NCBI GenBank assembly: GCA_028291055.1
Contig: JAQGIP010000091.1
Location: 1-63,409 of the forward strand
DNA length: 63,409 nt
Direction of reading: 5' to 3'
Source of the DNA: Caulobacter sp.
GTDB taxonomy: Bacteria; Pseudomonadota; Alphaproteobacteria; Caulobacterales; Caulobacteraceae
A program made the translations under genes and the position numbers. Shown piece by piece: positions 17,076-26,434 of this stretch (the stretch's first letter is position 1; every line of letters starts with the position of its first letter). Below the pieces are notes generated by a model. That model was not told where the DNA came from, did no database searches, and worked only from the letters and a program-made list of their open reading frames with translations.

Positions 17076-18170
17076 CTAGACGTTGAACCGGAAGTGCATC
17101 ACGTCGCCGTCCTTGACGATGTATTCCTTGCCTTCCGCCTTCATCTTGCCGGCGTCCTTGGCCCCGTTCTCGCCGCCCAGGGCGACATAGTCGTCATAGG
17201 CGATGGTCTCGGCGCGGATGAAGCCCTTCTCGAAGTCGGTGTGGATCACGCCGGCTGCCTGCGGCGCCGTGTCGCCCACATGGATGGTCCAGGCGCGGGC
17301 TTCCTTGGGGCCGACCGTGAAGTAGGTCTGCAGGCCCAGCAGCTTGTAGGCCTCATGGATCAGGCGGTTGAGGCCCGGCTCTTCCAGCCCCAGCGTCTCC
17401 AGGAACTCGGTGCGCTCGGCGGGATCGAGCATGGCGATCTCGCTCTCGATCTGGGCGGAGATGACCACGGAGTTGGCGTTGTCGCGCGCCGCGCGCTGCG
17501 CCACCAGGTCGCTCATGGCGTTGCCCTTGTCGGCCGAGGCCTCCTCGACGTTGCAGACATAGAGGGCCGGCTGGGCGGTCAGCAGCTGCAGCATGCGCCA
17601 GGCCTTGTCGTCGTCCTTGGAGATGTCGGCGGCCCGCGCCGGGCGCCCCGCATTCAGCTGTTCCAGGGCGATGTTGACCAGGCGCAGCGTGTTGGCGCTC
17701 TCCTTGTCCTGCCGCGCGCGCTTCTCCAGGTTGGGCACGCGCTTTTCCAGGCTCTCCAGGTCGGCCAGCATCAGCTCGGTCTCGATGATCTCCAGGTCGG
17801 AGATGGGGTCGATGCGGCCTTCCACATGGGTGATGTCGTCATCGACGAAGCAGCGCGACACATAGGCCACGGCATCGCAGTCGCGGATGTTGGCCAGGAA
17901 CTGGTTGCCCAGGCCCTCGCCCTTCGACGCGCCCTTCACGAGCCCGGCCACGTCCACGAAGTTGATGCGCGCGGGGATGATCTCCTTCGACCCCGCGATC
18001 TTCGCCAGCGCATCGAGGCGCGACTCCGGCACCGCCACGTCGCCGACGTTGGGCTCGATGGTGCAGAAGGGATAGTTGGCCGCCTGGGCCTGCGCCGTCT
18101 GGGTCAGCGCGTTGAACAGGGTCGACTTGCCCACGTTGGGCATGCCGACGATGGCGACTTTAAGGGCCAT
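17076..18170 (-). CDS. ychF: Redox-regulated ATPase YchF (Obg-like)
   Basis: 364 residues, full length. P-loop GMPNVGKST at 9-17, switch motif [10 protein letters not shown], the NVEE segment in place of the usual G4 NKxD (typical of the ATP-preferring OLA1/YchF group), and the C-terminal TGS domain ending in [12 protein letters not shown]. It binds ribosomes and ATP; its physiological role is still debated. Monocistronic, flanked by repeat elements on both sides. Confidence 0.96.
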   Translation of the reverse strand: MALKVAIVGMPNVGKSTLFNALTQTAQAQAANYPFCTIEPNVGDVAVPESRLDALAKIAGSKEIIPARINFVDVAGLVKGASKGEGLGNQFLANIRDCDAVAYVSRCFVDDDITHVEGRIDPISDLEIIETELMLADLESLEKRVPNLEKRARQDKESANTLRLVNIALEQLNAGRPARAADISKDDDKAWRMLQLLTAQPALYVCNVEEASADKGNAMSDLVAQRAARDNANSVVISAQIESEIAMLDPAERTEFLETLGLEEPGLNRLIHEAYKLLGLQTYFTVGPKEARAWTIHVGDTAPQAAGVIHTDFEKGFIRAETIAYDDYVALGGENGAKDAGKMKAEGKEYIVKDGDVMHFRFNV

Positions 18171-18249
18171 GGGGTCTCGAAGTTCTCTAGGTCAAATGGG
18201 AAGCGCGCGACCTAGCACGTCTGGGCCCCGAGGCGAAATGGGCGTCGCG

Positions 18250-18495
18250 CCCTTCCCTCCCCGTCTGGGGAGGGACAGACCGCGAAGCGGTCAGGGTGGG
18301 GCAGGTGATTATGCGTCCACCGACGTGCGGTGAGGAAGCGCCCCTTTGTGCAAAGCGGGGCCTGTCTCTGAGTCAGAAGGGCGCACAGTCCTTCATCAGC
18401 GGGCGCTTCGCCTTTTGGCGTGGGGAGCCGCATAGCCGCTTGCCCCACCCTGACGACTTCGTCGTCTGTCCCTCCCCAGACGGGGAGGGAAGGGG
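18250..18495. repeat. Repeat family C-like long composite palindrome
   Basis: CCCTTCCCTCCCCGTCTGGG at the left end (18250 on) is inverted at 18478-18495, and a second nested pair, CAGACCGCGAAGCGGTCAGG with its inverse around 18448-18470, lies inside. The centre contains another hairpin-like segment and a GAGTC site near 18370. This explains the 326-base gap between ychF and the TPR gene; no gene is seen. Confidence 0.8.
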
Positions 18496-18496
18496 C

Positions 18497-19273
18497 CTAC
18501 GCCGGCCCGATCTTCTCCGCCGCATAATCACGCCACTGCCTGGCCTCGCGACGGAAGTGGGCGGTGGCGCGGCTGGCGCGCTTGTCGATCTCCGCCAGAG
18601 CGGCGCGGGCGTCATCCATGCGCCCGGCCTGAGCCAGGAAGGCGGCCTGACGCGCCGGGGCTTCCAGGCCCGGCAGGCGGTCGGCGGCCTCCTGGAAGGC
18701 GCTCTCGGCCTCGCGCATGCGGCCCACGCCCTGGTATGCCCGCGCGAAGGCCAGCACGGCGGGGGCCTGGCGGCCCTCCTCGCCCTGGGCGCGAAGGCGT
18801 TCCAGAGCCGTCAGCGCCTCGGCTGGGCGGTTCAGTTCGAGCAGGGCGCGGGCGTGGCCCAGCAGCGCCGTGGGATCGTCGGCGTGGATGCCCTGGGCGG
18901 CCTCGCTGTAGAGTCGTTCGGCCTCCTCGAAGCGCCCGAGATTGAAGGCGGCGGCGGCCAGGCGCATGCGCGCGCCGGCGGTGGCCACCTCGTCCATGGC
19001 CCGCTGGGCCTCGCGGTATTCCCGGCCGGGGTCCAGCGCGCCCAGTGCATTCTGGCCCAGGCGACGGGCGCGGGCCCCGCCGAACAGGTCGGGCAGGACG
19101 ATGGCGACCAGATAGATGAAGGGGCCGATCGGCTGCAGGAAGATGATCACCGCCAGCCAGAACATCTCGCGGTGCGAGCGGATCACATGCACGCACAGGC
19201 CCACGATCACGCCGCCCCAGACCAGGGTCAGCGGCAGCGACAGATATTGCAGCAGTACGAACAGTCCGGACAT
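18497..19273 (-). CDS. Membrane-anchored TPR protein
   Basis: 258 residues. Two hydrophobic segments at about 5-29 and 38-63 are followed by a helical region with tetratricopeptide-like repeats (for example AAFNLGRFEEAERLYSEA and LLELNRPAEALTALERL), predicting a cytoplasmic TPR domain on a membrane hairpin. Such proteins usually scaffold other proteins; partner unknown. It is downstream of pth on the same strand, about 40 bases away. Confidence 0.75.
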   Translation of the reverse strand: MSGLFVLLQYLSLPLTLVWGGVIVGLCVHVIRSHREMFWLAVIIFLQPIGPFIYLVAIVLPDLFGGARARRLGQNALGALDPGREYREAQRAMDEVATAGARMRLAAAAFNLGRFEEAERLYSEAAQGIHADDPTALLGHARALLELNRPAEALTALERLRAQGEEGRQAPAVLAFARAYQGVGRMREAESAFQEAADRLPGLEAPARQAAFLAQAGRMDDARAALAEIDKRASRATAHFRREARQWRDYAAEKIGPA

Positions 19274-19316
19274 TCAGGCCCCCGCCGAAACGCTATCCAC
19301 GCGCGAGCATGGGGCG

Positions 19317-19937
19317 TCAATCACCCTGCTGCGCGGCCTTACGCGGATCGGCCTTGGCGGAGGGGGCCAGACGCAGCACCTCGGCCTGGTAGCGCTCGTC
19401 GTCGCCGACAGCGGCGAAGGGCAGGGCGTCGACCAGGGCCTCGATCAGCGGGTCGAGCCAGACCTTGTCGGCCTTGTGGAAGTCGCTCAGCACATAGCCA
19501 TGCACCAGGGCCTTGTCGCCCGGGTGGCCGGCGCCGATGCGCGCGCGGCGGAAGTCGTCGCCGATCTGGGCGGTGGTGGAGCGCACGCCGTTGTTGCCCG
19601 CCGCCCCGCCGCCGCGCTTCATGCGGAAACGCCCCGGCGCGAGATCGATCTCGTCATGGAAGACGATGACCTCGGCGGGCGTGGACTTGAAGAAGCGCAT
19701 CATCTCGCCGATGGCGCGGCCGCTCTCATTGTAGAAGGTCTGAGGCTTGATCAGCGCGGCGCGCACGACGCCGTCCGCTGTCTTGATGCCGGCCTCGCAG
19801 ACCAGCCCCTGGAACTTGGAGCGCCACGGCGACACGCCCCAGCGATTGGCGATGGCGTCCAGCGCCATGAAGCCCAGGTTGTGGCGGTTCTTGGAGTAGG
19901 TGGGCCCGGGATTTCCCAGACCGGCCAGGATCAGCAT
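19317..19937 (-). CDS. pth: Peptidyl-tRNA hydrolase
   Basis: 206 residues with family motifs: LAGLGNPGPTYSKNRHNLGF (catalytic His in the RHN element), the FYNESG element and VFHDEIDLAPG with a following GG.GNNGVRS. It recycles peptidyl-tRNA that drops off ribosomes. Directly downstream of rplY in transcription order, a conserved bacterial pairing. The C-terminal extension of about 20 residues is rich in Ala, Lys and Pro. Confidence 0.96.
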   Translation of the reverse strand: MLILAGLGNPGPTYSKNRHNLGFMALDAIANRWGVSPWRSKFQGLVCEAGIKTADGVVRAALIKPQTFYNESGRAIGEMMRFFKSTPAEVIVFHDEIDLAPGRFRMKRGGGAAGNNGVRSTTAQIGDDFRRARIGAGHPGDKALVHGYVLSDFHKADKVWLDPLIEALVDALPFAAVGDDERYQAEVLRLAPSAKADPRKAAQQGD

Positions 19938-19977
19938 GGCGCGGTATCCTTCAGGCTACCGCGCCCGCCAATGGCCC

Positions 19978-20027
19978 AGAGCATGGCAGGGCGAAGTGTA
20001 GGCGGTTCGCCCGCTCGGCCATGCTCT
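19978..20027. repeat. Hairpin GAGCATGGC/GCCATGCTC between rplY and pth
   Basis: AGAGCATGGC (19978-19987) is inverted at 20018-20027, with a weaker inner pairing AGGGCG/CGCCCG. It resembles the TAGAGC-type elements such as that at 48749. It lies upstream of pth on the minus strand. Confidence 0.6.
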
Positions 20028-20041
20028 AACTCTTTGAAGAT

Positions 20042-20090
20042 AGACCCTTTTTGTCAGGTTTTGATGATCTATCAAAACCTGAAAGGGTCT
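20042..20090 (-). terminator. Long stem-loop overlapping the rplY stop codon
   Basis: AGACCCTTT (20042-20050) pairs with AAAGGGTCT (20082-20090) and CAGGTTTTGAT (20055-20065) pairs with ATCAAAACCTG (20071-20081): 20 base pairs with one 4-base bulge and a 5-base loop. The right end includes two bases of the rplY stop codon. No T run follows on the minus strand, so it may be a transcript-processing or attenuating hairpin rather than a plain terminator. Confidence 0.6.
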
Positions 20091-20712
20091 AGCCTTCGGT
20101 GGAGTCGCCGGCGGCGGCGGCTTCAGCGATTTCCGACATGGCGGCCGAGGACACCTTGATGGTGGCGATCACGAAGTCGCGGTCGGCCATGGCCGGGGTC
20201 ACGCCTTCCGGCAGCTTGATGTCCGACATGCGGATGGTGTCGCCCATCGCCTTGCCGGTCAGGTCGAAGATCAGGTCTTCCGGAATGTGGTCGGCCGGGC
20301 AGGACAGCTCGACGGTGTGACGCACGATTTCCAGCGAACCGCCGGCCTTCATGCCGGGCGAATCTTCGTGGTTCTTGAAGTGAACCGGCACTTCGATCTT
20401 GATCTGCTGGTGCGCGTCGACGCGGTAGAGGTCGAAGTGCAACGGATCTTCGTTCACCGGGTGGAACTGGATGTCCTTGGCGATGACCGGCTGGGTCTCG
20501 TCGCCGTACTTCAGGGTCACCAGGTGGCCCAGCAGCTTGCCCGTGTAGAGCGCCTTGCGGAACTCGTTGGACTTCACCGCGATGTTCACGGGCGCCTTGC
20601 CGCCGCCGTACAGCACGCCGGGGACCATGCCCGCGCGGCGGGTTTCACGGGCGCCGCCGGTGCCGCTGCGGTCGCGCACTTCGACGTTCAGGATGATATC
20701 GGCCATGGCCAT
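20089..20712 (-). CDS. rplY: 50S ribosomal protein L25/general stress protein Ctc
   Basis: 207 residues, the long TL5/Ctc form: an N-terminal 5S rRNA-binding L25 domain (about 1-100, with the RAGMVPGVLYGG and HFDLYRVD segments) and a C-terminal beta-rich domain (SCPADHIPEDLIFDL). The tail is Ala/Glu-rich. A second ATG two codons in (20706) is an equally good start. Part of the rplY-pth pair. Confidence 0.95.
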   Translation of the reverse strand: MAMADIILNVEVRDRSGTGGARETRRAGMVPGVLYGGGKAPVNIAVKSNEFRKALYTGKLLGHLVTLKYGDETQPVIAKDIQFHPVNEDPLHFDLYRVDAHQQIKIEVPVHFKNHEDSPGMKAGGSLEIVRHTVELSCPADHIPEDLIFDLTGKAMGDTIRMSDIKLPEGVTPAMADRDFVIATIKVSSAAMSEIAEAAAAGDSTEG

Positions 20713-20889
20713 CAGCTCTCAGAAACAAAACCGCCGCGCGAGAGTCTCCGCGCGGCGACGGTCGGTGTGAACCCCACGGATGGGGCGAATTCAGGGTGCG
20801 GCTAGATACACGCTTGAGCGGCCGGATGCAACGGCGCGCGGCGCGGGGTTTTCAGACGCCCCGCGCCGGGGTCGGCCGCCGGGCCGGAT

Positions 20890-22020
20890 TCAGTGATGGC
20901 CACCCTTGGCCGCGCCCTTCGTGGAGCCCTTGGCGGCGCCCTTCGGCGCGGCCTTTGGGGCGCCCTTGCCGGGGCCCTTGGTCTTGGTCACCACCGGCAG
21001 CGCGACGGGCAACACCTTGGGCGGCTTGGGCAGCAGTTCGGCCGGCAGCGGCGCGCCCGAGGCGCGGATCAGGCACTGGCCGGTGTCCATCATGATGTGC
21101 TGGCCCAGGCAGAAGACGTCCTCATAGTGGGGCTTGGCCACCGCCAGGCACTGGAAGAGGTTCAGCTTGGCCATGTTCAGGCAGGTCCCCGAGGCCGGGT
21201 CCGACAGCAGCGGCAGCAGCAACTCATAATTCTCGTCGCCGGCTTCCCCCAGCGCGGCCAGGGCGGCCACGGCCAGGGAGCGCAGCACCACGGCCGTATA
21301 GGGCGGCGGCGCGGGCGAGCCGGTCAGGCCCATGGGCCCGCCGGCGTTGGCGGCGCGCACCAGCCGGCCGGTCTCGGCCTCCTCGGGCGCCAGCGGGGTG
21401 CGGCTCAGCACCTTGGCGTCTTCCAGCCGCGCCGGGCGGCCGGGAATGTCGGCCTTGGACCAAGCCGAGTGCTGGACATCATAGGCCGACTGCTTGACCG
21501 CCTTGCCGGCGTTGAACAGGGCCAGGCCCTCGTTGCCCAGAGCGGCCATCACCAGGCCGGCGGCGCTGTCGGCGCCCTTGAACACCCCCGCATAGGCCGG
21601 GTCGGCGCGCAGCTGGGCGGCGATGGCGCGGCGCTGGCCGGGATCGCCGGCGAAGGTGCGCACATTGGCCATGAAGGTCGGGTCCTGCATGGCCGCCACG
21701 GCGCCATAGGCCACCGCGCCGCGCAGGAACTGCACCGGCTCATAGGATGCCCCGATCCGCAGCGAGCGGGCCACGGAGGCGCCGTCGGTGAAGGCCGGGC
21801 TGATGGTCATCGCGCGGATCATATAGCCGCGATAGGCGCTGGCCTGCTCGATCACCCGGCCCGACAGCACCACGGGCGGCGGCGGGGCCGGAACTTCGAT
21901 CACCGGCGCGGGGGGCGGCTTCTTGGGCTTGGAGACGGCCGACTGCGGTCCGGCGATCAGGCAGGCCAGCAGCAGGACGAAGCCGGCAGGCGTGGTGGCG
22001 GCGCGCAAAAAGGATTTCAT
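20890..22020 (-). CDS. Secreted protein with basic low-complexity tail, unknown
   Basis: 376 residues. A signal peptide (about 1-29) is followed by a Pro-rich linker (34-51), a helical domain of about 280 residues with conserved-looking Cys (CLNM, FQCLAV, FCLGQ, QCLIR), and a tail from about residue 335 made of Lys-Gly/Ala-Pro repeats ending in GHH. I recognise no domain. The cysteines could form disulfides in the periplasm; the polybasic tail could bind nucleic acid or anionic polymer. Lies between prs and rplY, all on the minus strand but with gaps over 170 bases, so it may have its own promoter. Confidence 0.65.
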   Translation of the reverse strand: MKSFLRAATTPAGFVLLLACLIAGPQSAVSKPKKPPPAPVIEVPAPPPPVVLSGRVIEQASAYRGYMIRAMTISPAFTDGASVARSLRIGASYEPVQFLRGAVAYGAVAAMQDPTFMANVRTFAGDPGQRRAIAAQLRADPAYAGVFKGADSAAGLVMAALGNEGLALFNAGKAVKQSAYDVQHSAWSKADIPGRPARLEDAKVLSRTPLAPEEAETGRLVRAANAGGPMGLTGSPAPPPYTAVVLRSLAVAALAALGEAGDENYELLLPLLSDPASGTCLNMAKLNLFQCLAVAKPHYEDVFCLGQHIMMDTGQCLIRASGAPLPAELLPKPPKVLPVALPVVTKTKGPGKGAPKAAPKGAAKGSTKGAAKGGHH

Positions 22021-22129
22021 TCCGACGATAAGCCCTCTGACCGATGAGCCCCCGCTACCCGAAGGCGCGGGCGATATTATGGCTCATCCTATCCCGGCCT
22101 TGGCCCGATCCGGAAGGGCTGACCGGCCG

Positions 22130-22344
22130 GCCTCCCCAGGATCGCCCAAGCGATCCGGCCGGGGAGGTGGTCCGAAGGACCGGAGGGGCTTACCGACTCG
22201 GCGACTATTCTCGTTCTGGCGCGGGGATTGGTGACGGCATCGGCTTGGGCGCCACAACACGCCCAACCTTCGGCTCGGTAAGCCCCTCCGTCTGCTTCGC
22301 AGACACCTCCCCGGCCGGGCTGCTGCATGCAGCCCTGGGGAGGC
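22130..22344. repeat. Repeat family A copy 1, composite palindrome
   Basis: CCTCCCCAGG at 22131 and CCTGGGGAGG at 22334 are the ends. Inside are nested pairs: CCGGCCGGGGAGGTG with its inverse CACCTCCCCGGCCGG, then CGGAGGGGCTTACCGA with TCGGTAAGCCCCTCCG, each separated by small local hairpins. A GACTC site is near 22194. It fills the gap between the Pro-rich secreted protein gene and prs. Confidence 0.9.
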
Positions 22345-22351
22345 CCGCGGA

Positions 22352-23287
22352 TCAGTCGAACAGCTTGGAGACCGATTCTTCGTTGGCGATCCGCCGGATC
22401 GCCTCGCCGATCAGCGGCGCGCAGGAGACGATGCGGACCTTGGCGCAGGCCTTGACCACGTCGGAGGCCTCGATGGAATCGGTGACCACCAGCTCGGTCA
22501 TCACCGAATTCGCCACCCGCTCGGAGGCCGCGCCCGACATCACCCCGTGGGTGACATAGGCAGAGACCTGGGTGGCGCCGGCGTCCATCAGCGCCTTGGC
22601 GGCGTTGCAGAGCGTACCGGCGGAATCGACGATGTCGTCATAGAGGATGCAGGCGCGGCCGCTGACGTCGCCGATGATGTTCATCACCTCGCTCTCGCCG
22701 GGCCCCGACCGGCGCTTGTCGACGATGGCCAGGTCGGCATCGATGCGTTTGGCCAGCGCGCGGGCGCGCACCACCCCGCCCACGTCGGGCGAGACGACCA
22801 TCAGGTCCTTCTTGCGACCATAGGTCTCGCGGATGTCCTGGGCCAGCAGCAGGGCCGGCAGCAGGTTGTCGGTGGGGATGTCGAAGAAGCCCTGAATCTG
22901 GCCCGCGTGCAGGTCCATGGTCAGCACCCGGTCGGCGCCGGCCCGGGTGATCAGGTTGGCCACCAGCTTGGCGGAGATGGGCGTTCGCCCGCCGGTCTTC
23001 CTGTCCTGACGCGCATAGCCGAAGTAGGGCAGCACCGCCGTGATCCGCCGGCCCGACGCGCGCTTCAGCGCATCGATGCAGATCAGCAGCTCCATCAGGT
23101 TGTCGTTGGCGGGGTAGCTGGTCGACTGAATGACGAAGACATCCTCGCCGCGCACATTCTCGTCGATGGTGACGAAGACCTCATTGTCGGCGAAGCGCCG
23201 GACCTGGGCCTTGGTCAGGGGGGTGTCCAGATATTCCGCGATCGCCTGCGCGAGCGTGCGGTTGGAGTTGCCGGCGAGCAGCTTCAT
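22352..23287 (-). CDS. prs: Ribose-phosphate pyrophosphokinase
   Basis: 311 residues with all class I PRPP synthetase motifs: [20 protein letters not shown] (ATP site), [10 protein letters not shown] flexible segment, the catalytic-region [20 protein letters not shown] and the PRPP-binding [14 protein letters not shown] with [12 protein letters not shown]. It makes PRPP from ribose-5-phosphate and ATP for nucleotides, His and Trp. Separate transcript, flanked by family A and family B repeats. Confidence 0.97.
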   Translation of the reverse strand: MKLLAGNSNRTLAQAIAEYLDTPLTKAQVRRFADNEVFVTIDENVRGEDVFVIQSTSYPANDNLMELLICIDALKRASGRRITAVLPYFGYARQDRKTGGRTPISAKLVANLITRAGADRVLTMDLHAGQIQGFFDIPTDNLLPALLLAQDIRETYGRKKDLMVVSPDVGGVVRARALAKRIDADLAIVDKRRSGPGESEVMNIIGDVSGRACILYDDIVDSAGTLCNAAKALMDAGATQVSAYVTHGVMSGAASERVANSVMTELVVTDSIEASDVVKACAKVRIVSCAPLIGEAIRRIANEESVSKLFD

Positions 23288-23370
23288 GGGGACATCGCAG
23301 TGCTAGAGGGCGTTTGGCGGCTTCTAGCAGGGGTGGCCGAGTCGGCAATGGGGATTCGTCGTCCCGGGGC

Positions 23371-23515
23371 GGGGACATGTACGCTCCCCAACGTCTCGTC
23401 GATGGCGCGAACGCCCGACCGTACGTGTCCCGCGAAGGTTGGCGCACAGCATCTGGGGACACGTACGGTCCGCCGCCGGCAGAGGCCTTTGAGGCCTGAG
23501 AGCGTACATGTCCCC
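23371..23515. repeat. Repeat family B copy 4
   Basis: GGGGACATGTACGCTC (23371 on) faces TGAGAGCGTACATGTCCCC (23497-23515); inner arms CCGTACGTGTCCC 23419-23431 and GGGGACACGTACGG 23455-23468. Located between prs and the pgeF-midA-lgt genes. Confidence 0.9.
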
Positions 23516-23520
23516 GGTAT

Positions 23521-24297
23521 TTAATCGAGCATGATCGCCGACAGCAGGCGTCCGTAGTCCGGCTCGCCGCGCTTGAAGGCCCGACGGTTGGAGAAGAACA
23601 GATCCTCCTCCGCGCAGGTGTCGTGGCCGACCCATTCGCGGGTCTCGACGCCCGCCTCGGCCAGGCGCTGAAGGACGAAGGCGGGCAGGTCGAACATGCG
23701 CTTGTCGGCGCTGGCGGCCTCGCCGAAGAAGCGGCCCGATCCAGGCGCGCCGGCCTCGAAGGCTTCCAGGAATTCCAGGCCCACTTCGTAGGAGCCCGGC
23801 CCGATGCAGGGGCCGACGGCGGCGACGATGCGCGAGGCCTTGGCGCCGTGCCGTTCCATCATCTCCACGGTCGAGGCCACGATGCCGCCCAGCGCGCCCT
23901 TCCACCCGGCATGGGCGGAGGCCACGATCCTGGCGTCGGGATCGGCCAGCAGGATCGGCGCGCAGTCGGCGGCCAGCGCTCCGCAGGCGATGGAGGGCCA
24001 GGCGGTGACCACCGCGTCGCCCTTGGGCAGGTAGGCGCCCCACGGCGCGTCGGCCAGCAGGGCGGTGTCCGAATGGATCTGGTAGCAGCAGTTGAGCGCA
24101 TCCGGCATCAGCCCGAAATGCTCGGCCGCGCGGCGGCGATTCTCCGCCACATGCGCCTTGTCGTCGTCTGAGCCGCGCCCGACGTTGAGGCTGGCGTAGA
24201 TGCCCTCCGATACCCCGCCCTGGCGCGTGAAGAAGGCGTGGCGGATGCCGGGCAGGGCGGCCAGCAGCGGCGACTGGATGACCGGAAGGTCCGTCAT
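23521..24297 (-). CDS. pgeF: Peptidoglycan editing factor PgeF (YfiH, multicopper-like)
   Basis: 258 residues. The metal triad typical of the YfiH/laccase-domain family is seen as His75 (QIHSD), Cys112 (ADCAP) and His129 (SAHAGWKG). NLNVG at 37-41 and the C-terminal FFSNRRAFKRGEPDYGR segment agree. E. coli YfiH corrects peptidoglycan precursor misincorporation; relatives have purine nucleoside phosphorylase or oxidase activity. Overlaps the midA-like gene by 4 bases, last gene of the lgt-midA-pgeF transcript. Confidence 0.92.
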   Translation of the reverse strand: MTDLPVIQSPLLAALPGIRHAFFTRQGGVSEGIYASLNVGRGSDDDKAHVAENRRRAAEHFGLMPDALNCCYQIHSDTALLADAPWGAYLPKGDAVVTAWPSIACGALAADCAPILLADPDARIVASAHAGWKGALGGIVASTVEMMERHGAKASRIVAAVGPCIGPGSYEVGLEFLEAFEAGAPGSGRFFGEAASADKRMFDLPAFVLQRLAEAGVETREWVGHDTCAEEDLFFSNRRAFKRGEPDYGRLLSAIMLD

Positions 24298-25367
24298 ACC
24301 GGCGTCTCGGACCCCGGCGGTTCCAGCCCGGCGCTGTGGATGCAGACCACCTTGAACAGCTCGCCCATCTCGGTGGGTGCGGCCAGGCGCAGGAACTGGC
24401 GATGGATCAGTTCGGCCTTGTCGGGCCGCGCGGCCTGAAGCGCCTGCACGCGCGCCTCGATGCCGAGGCGCCCCAGGAAGGCCCCCTGCGGCAGGATCGG
24501 CCCCACCGCCGCGCCCACCGACTGGGCGGCGGTCAGCACGGTCGGGAAGTCGGCATGCACGGTCAGGTCGGAATGGCCCGGCCGCGCCAGCGGATCGACC
24601 TTCTCGTGCTTCTCCAGCGCCTGCAGGGTGTCGCCGAACTCGGCCTCGGCGCGCCCATAGTCGATCAGCAGGGCGGCGCCGCCGTCACGCACGACCATGG
24701 CGCCGAGCTCCGCGCCCAGCGCTTCCTGGGCGGCGGAAACCTCCAGGATCATGCCGGAGCCCGGCTCGCCTTGAGAGCCCTTAGCGGTGCCGACGGGGGC
24801 CAGGCCGAAGATCAGTGAGCCGTCCTCGTCGAGGCCGACCAGCCGTTCGACCCAGCCGTCATCGGTATGGACGAACTGGCGCACGGGCAGGCAGTCCAGC
24901 AGCTCGTTGGCCACCAGGATGACGGGGAAACCGCCCGGCACCTGGGACAGCGACCAGGCCCACTGCGGATGCACGGGGCCATCCGCCAGCCGCTCGGCCT
25001 GGCGCTCGCGCAGGGGCTCGGAGGTCTCCACCAGCCATAGCTCGGCCGCCGGCAGGAAGCCGGGGTCGGCCTGGCCGGCTCGCAGCAGGTCGCTCATCAG
25101 CGTGCCGTCGCCGGGGCCCACCTCGACCAGGTGGAACTTTTCCGGCCGCCCCAGCCGGATCCAGATCTCCACGCACCACAGGCCGATCAGTTCGCCGAAC
25201 ATCTGGCTGACCAGGGGCGCGGTGATGAAGTCGCCATCGGGGCCCAGGGCGGGCCGCGTGGCATAGTAGCCGTCCTGCGGGTCATGCAGGCAGCGGCTCA
25301 TGTAGTCGGCGACGCTGATCGGGCCGGTGGCGGCGATCTCGGCCTTCAGGCGCTCAAGCAGGCTCAT
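24294..25367 (-). CDS. SAM-dependent methyltransferase, MidA/NDUFAF7 family
   Basis: 357 residues. Typical features are DGDFITAPLVSQMFGE at 44-59 and the SAM motif VEVGPGDGTL at 81-90. Mitochondrial NDUFAF7 methylates an Arg of complex I; in bacteria the substrate is not settled. Sits between lgt (6 bases) and pgeF (4-base overlap), the standard alphaproteobacterial order. Confidence 0.92.
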   Translation of the reverse strand: MSLLERLKAEIAATGPISVADYMSRCLHDPQDGYYATRPALGPDGDFITAPLVSQMFGELIGLWCVEIWIRLGRPEKFHLVEVGPGDGTLMSDLLRAGQADPGFLPAAELWLVETSEPLRERQAERLADGPVHPQWAWSLSQVPGGFPVILVANELLDCLPVRQFVHTDDGWVERLVGLDEDGSLIFGLAPVGTAKGSQGEPGSGMILEVSAAQEALGAELGAMVVRDGGAALLIDYGRAEAEFGDTLQALEKHEKVDPLARPGHSDLTVHADFPTVLTAAQSVGAAVGPILPQGAFLGRLGIEARVQALQAARPDKAELIHRQFLRLAAPTEMGELFKVVCIHSAGLEPPGSETPV

Positions 25368-25373
25368 GAGACT

Positions 25374-26264
25374 TTAGGCCGCCGGCGTGTCGAGCACGGG
25401 TTGCGGCGGGTTTTTCAGCCCCTGCCACAGCAGCCACAAGCCGGCCAGCAGCATGGGCAGCGACAGCATCATCCCCATGGTCAGGCCCAGCGGAAACTCC
25501 GGCATGTTGGCGTCGGGGCTGCGCACATTCTCCAGCGCGATCCGCGCCAGGCCGTAGCCGGTGAGGAAGAGGCCGGTGATGGCCCCGTTGCGCTGCAGCC
25601 AGCCCAGCCGGTGGGTGGCGACGCGCAGCAGCACGAACAGCACGACGCCCTCCAGCAGCGCCTCGTAGATCTGGCTGGGATGGCGCGGGAAGATGCCGGC
25701 CGGACAGCCGCCCTGGTTATATTTGCGGATGGTGTCGTTGCAGAAGATCACGCCCCACGGCGCGTCGGTGCCGCGGCCCCACAGCTCGCCGTTGATGAAG
25801 TTGGCGATGCGCCCGAAGAACAGCCCGATGGGCACGGCCGGCGCCACCAGGTCGGCCAGCTTGCGGATGCCGATGCCATTGGCCCGGGCGAACAGCGCCA
25901 TGGCCACGGCCACCCCGATCAGGCCGCCGTGGAAGCTCATGCCGCCATGCCAGATCTGCAGGATGACCAGCGGGTTGGAGAACAGCTCGCCCCGCTGCGA
26001 CGGATCCAGCAGCATGTAGAAGAGCACATAGCCGATGCGCCCGCCGAGGATGACGCCCAGCGTGATCCACAGCACCAGGTCGTCGATCTGGACCTCGCTC
26101 AGGGTCGGCGGCTGGCCGCCCCACAGCTTGGCGTTGCGGACCAGCCGGATGGCATAGCGCCACCCCAGCAGGATGCCGGCCACATAGGCGAGCGCATACC
26201 AGCGCACGCCGAAATCGCCCCAATGGAGGAAGGGCAGATAGGGGTCGAAGTCGGGAAAGGGCAC
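25374..26264 (-). CDS. lgt: Phosphatidylglycerol-prolipoprotein diacylglyceryl transferase
   Basis: 296 residues from the GTG at 26264 (MPFPDFDPYL), where homology begins; the frame stays open further upstream. Seven hydrophobic helices. Signature GRIANFINGELWGR at 151-164 and HGGMSFHGG at 106-114 are intact. It transfers diacylglycerol to the lipobox Cys of prolipoproteins in the inner membrane; clients in this window include the lipoprotein at 92 and the transglycosylase at 60217. Divergent from the ubiK-like gene. Confidence 0.95.
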   Translation of the reverse strand: MPFPDFDPYLPFLHWGDFGVRWYALAYVAGILLGWRYAIRLVRNAKLWGGQPPTLSEVQIDDLVLWITLGVILGGRIGYVLFYMLLDPSQRGELFSNPLVILQIWHGGMSFHGGLIGVAVAMALFARANGIGIRKLADLVAPAVPIGLFFGRIANFINGELWGRGTDAPWGVIFCNDTIRKYNQGGCPAGIFPRHPSQIYEALLEGVVLFVLLRVATHRLGWLQRNGAITGLFLTGYGLARIALENVRSPDANMPEFPLGLTMGMMLSLPMLLAGLWLLWQGLKNPPQPVLDTPAA

Positions 26265-26434
26265 GGCGGGGTCTAAAGCCTCTTGCGGCGAATGCGCGCG
26301 GTTACACGCATGGCGCAGGTGTAGCGCGTCTGGCGAAACTGGCCACCGGCTTTTGCTGGCCCTTCGCAAACGCCCGCCGTTTCCCATATAGAGAAGGTCG
26401 GCGCGGCGTTTTGTGCGCCCACCCAAGGTAGACA

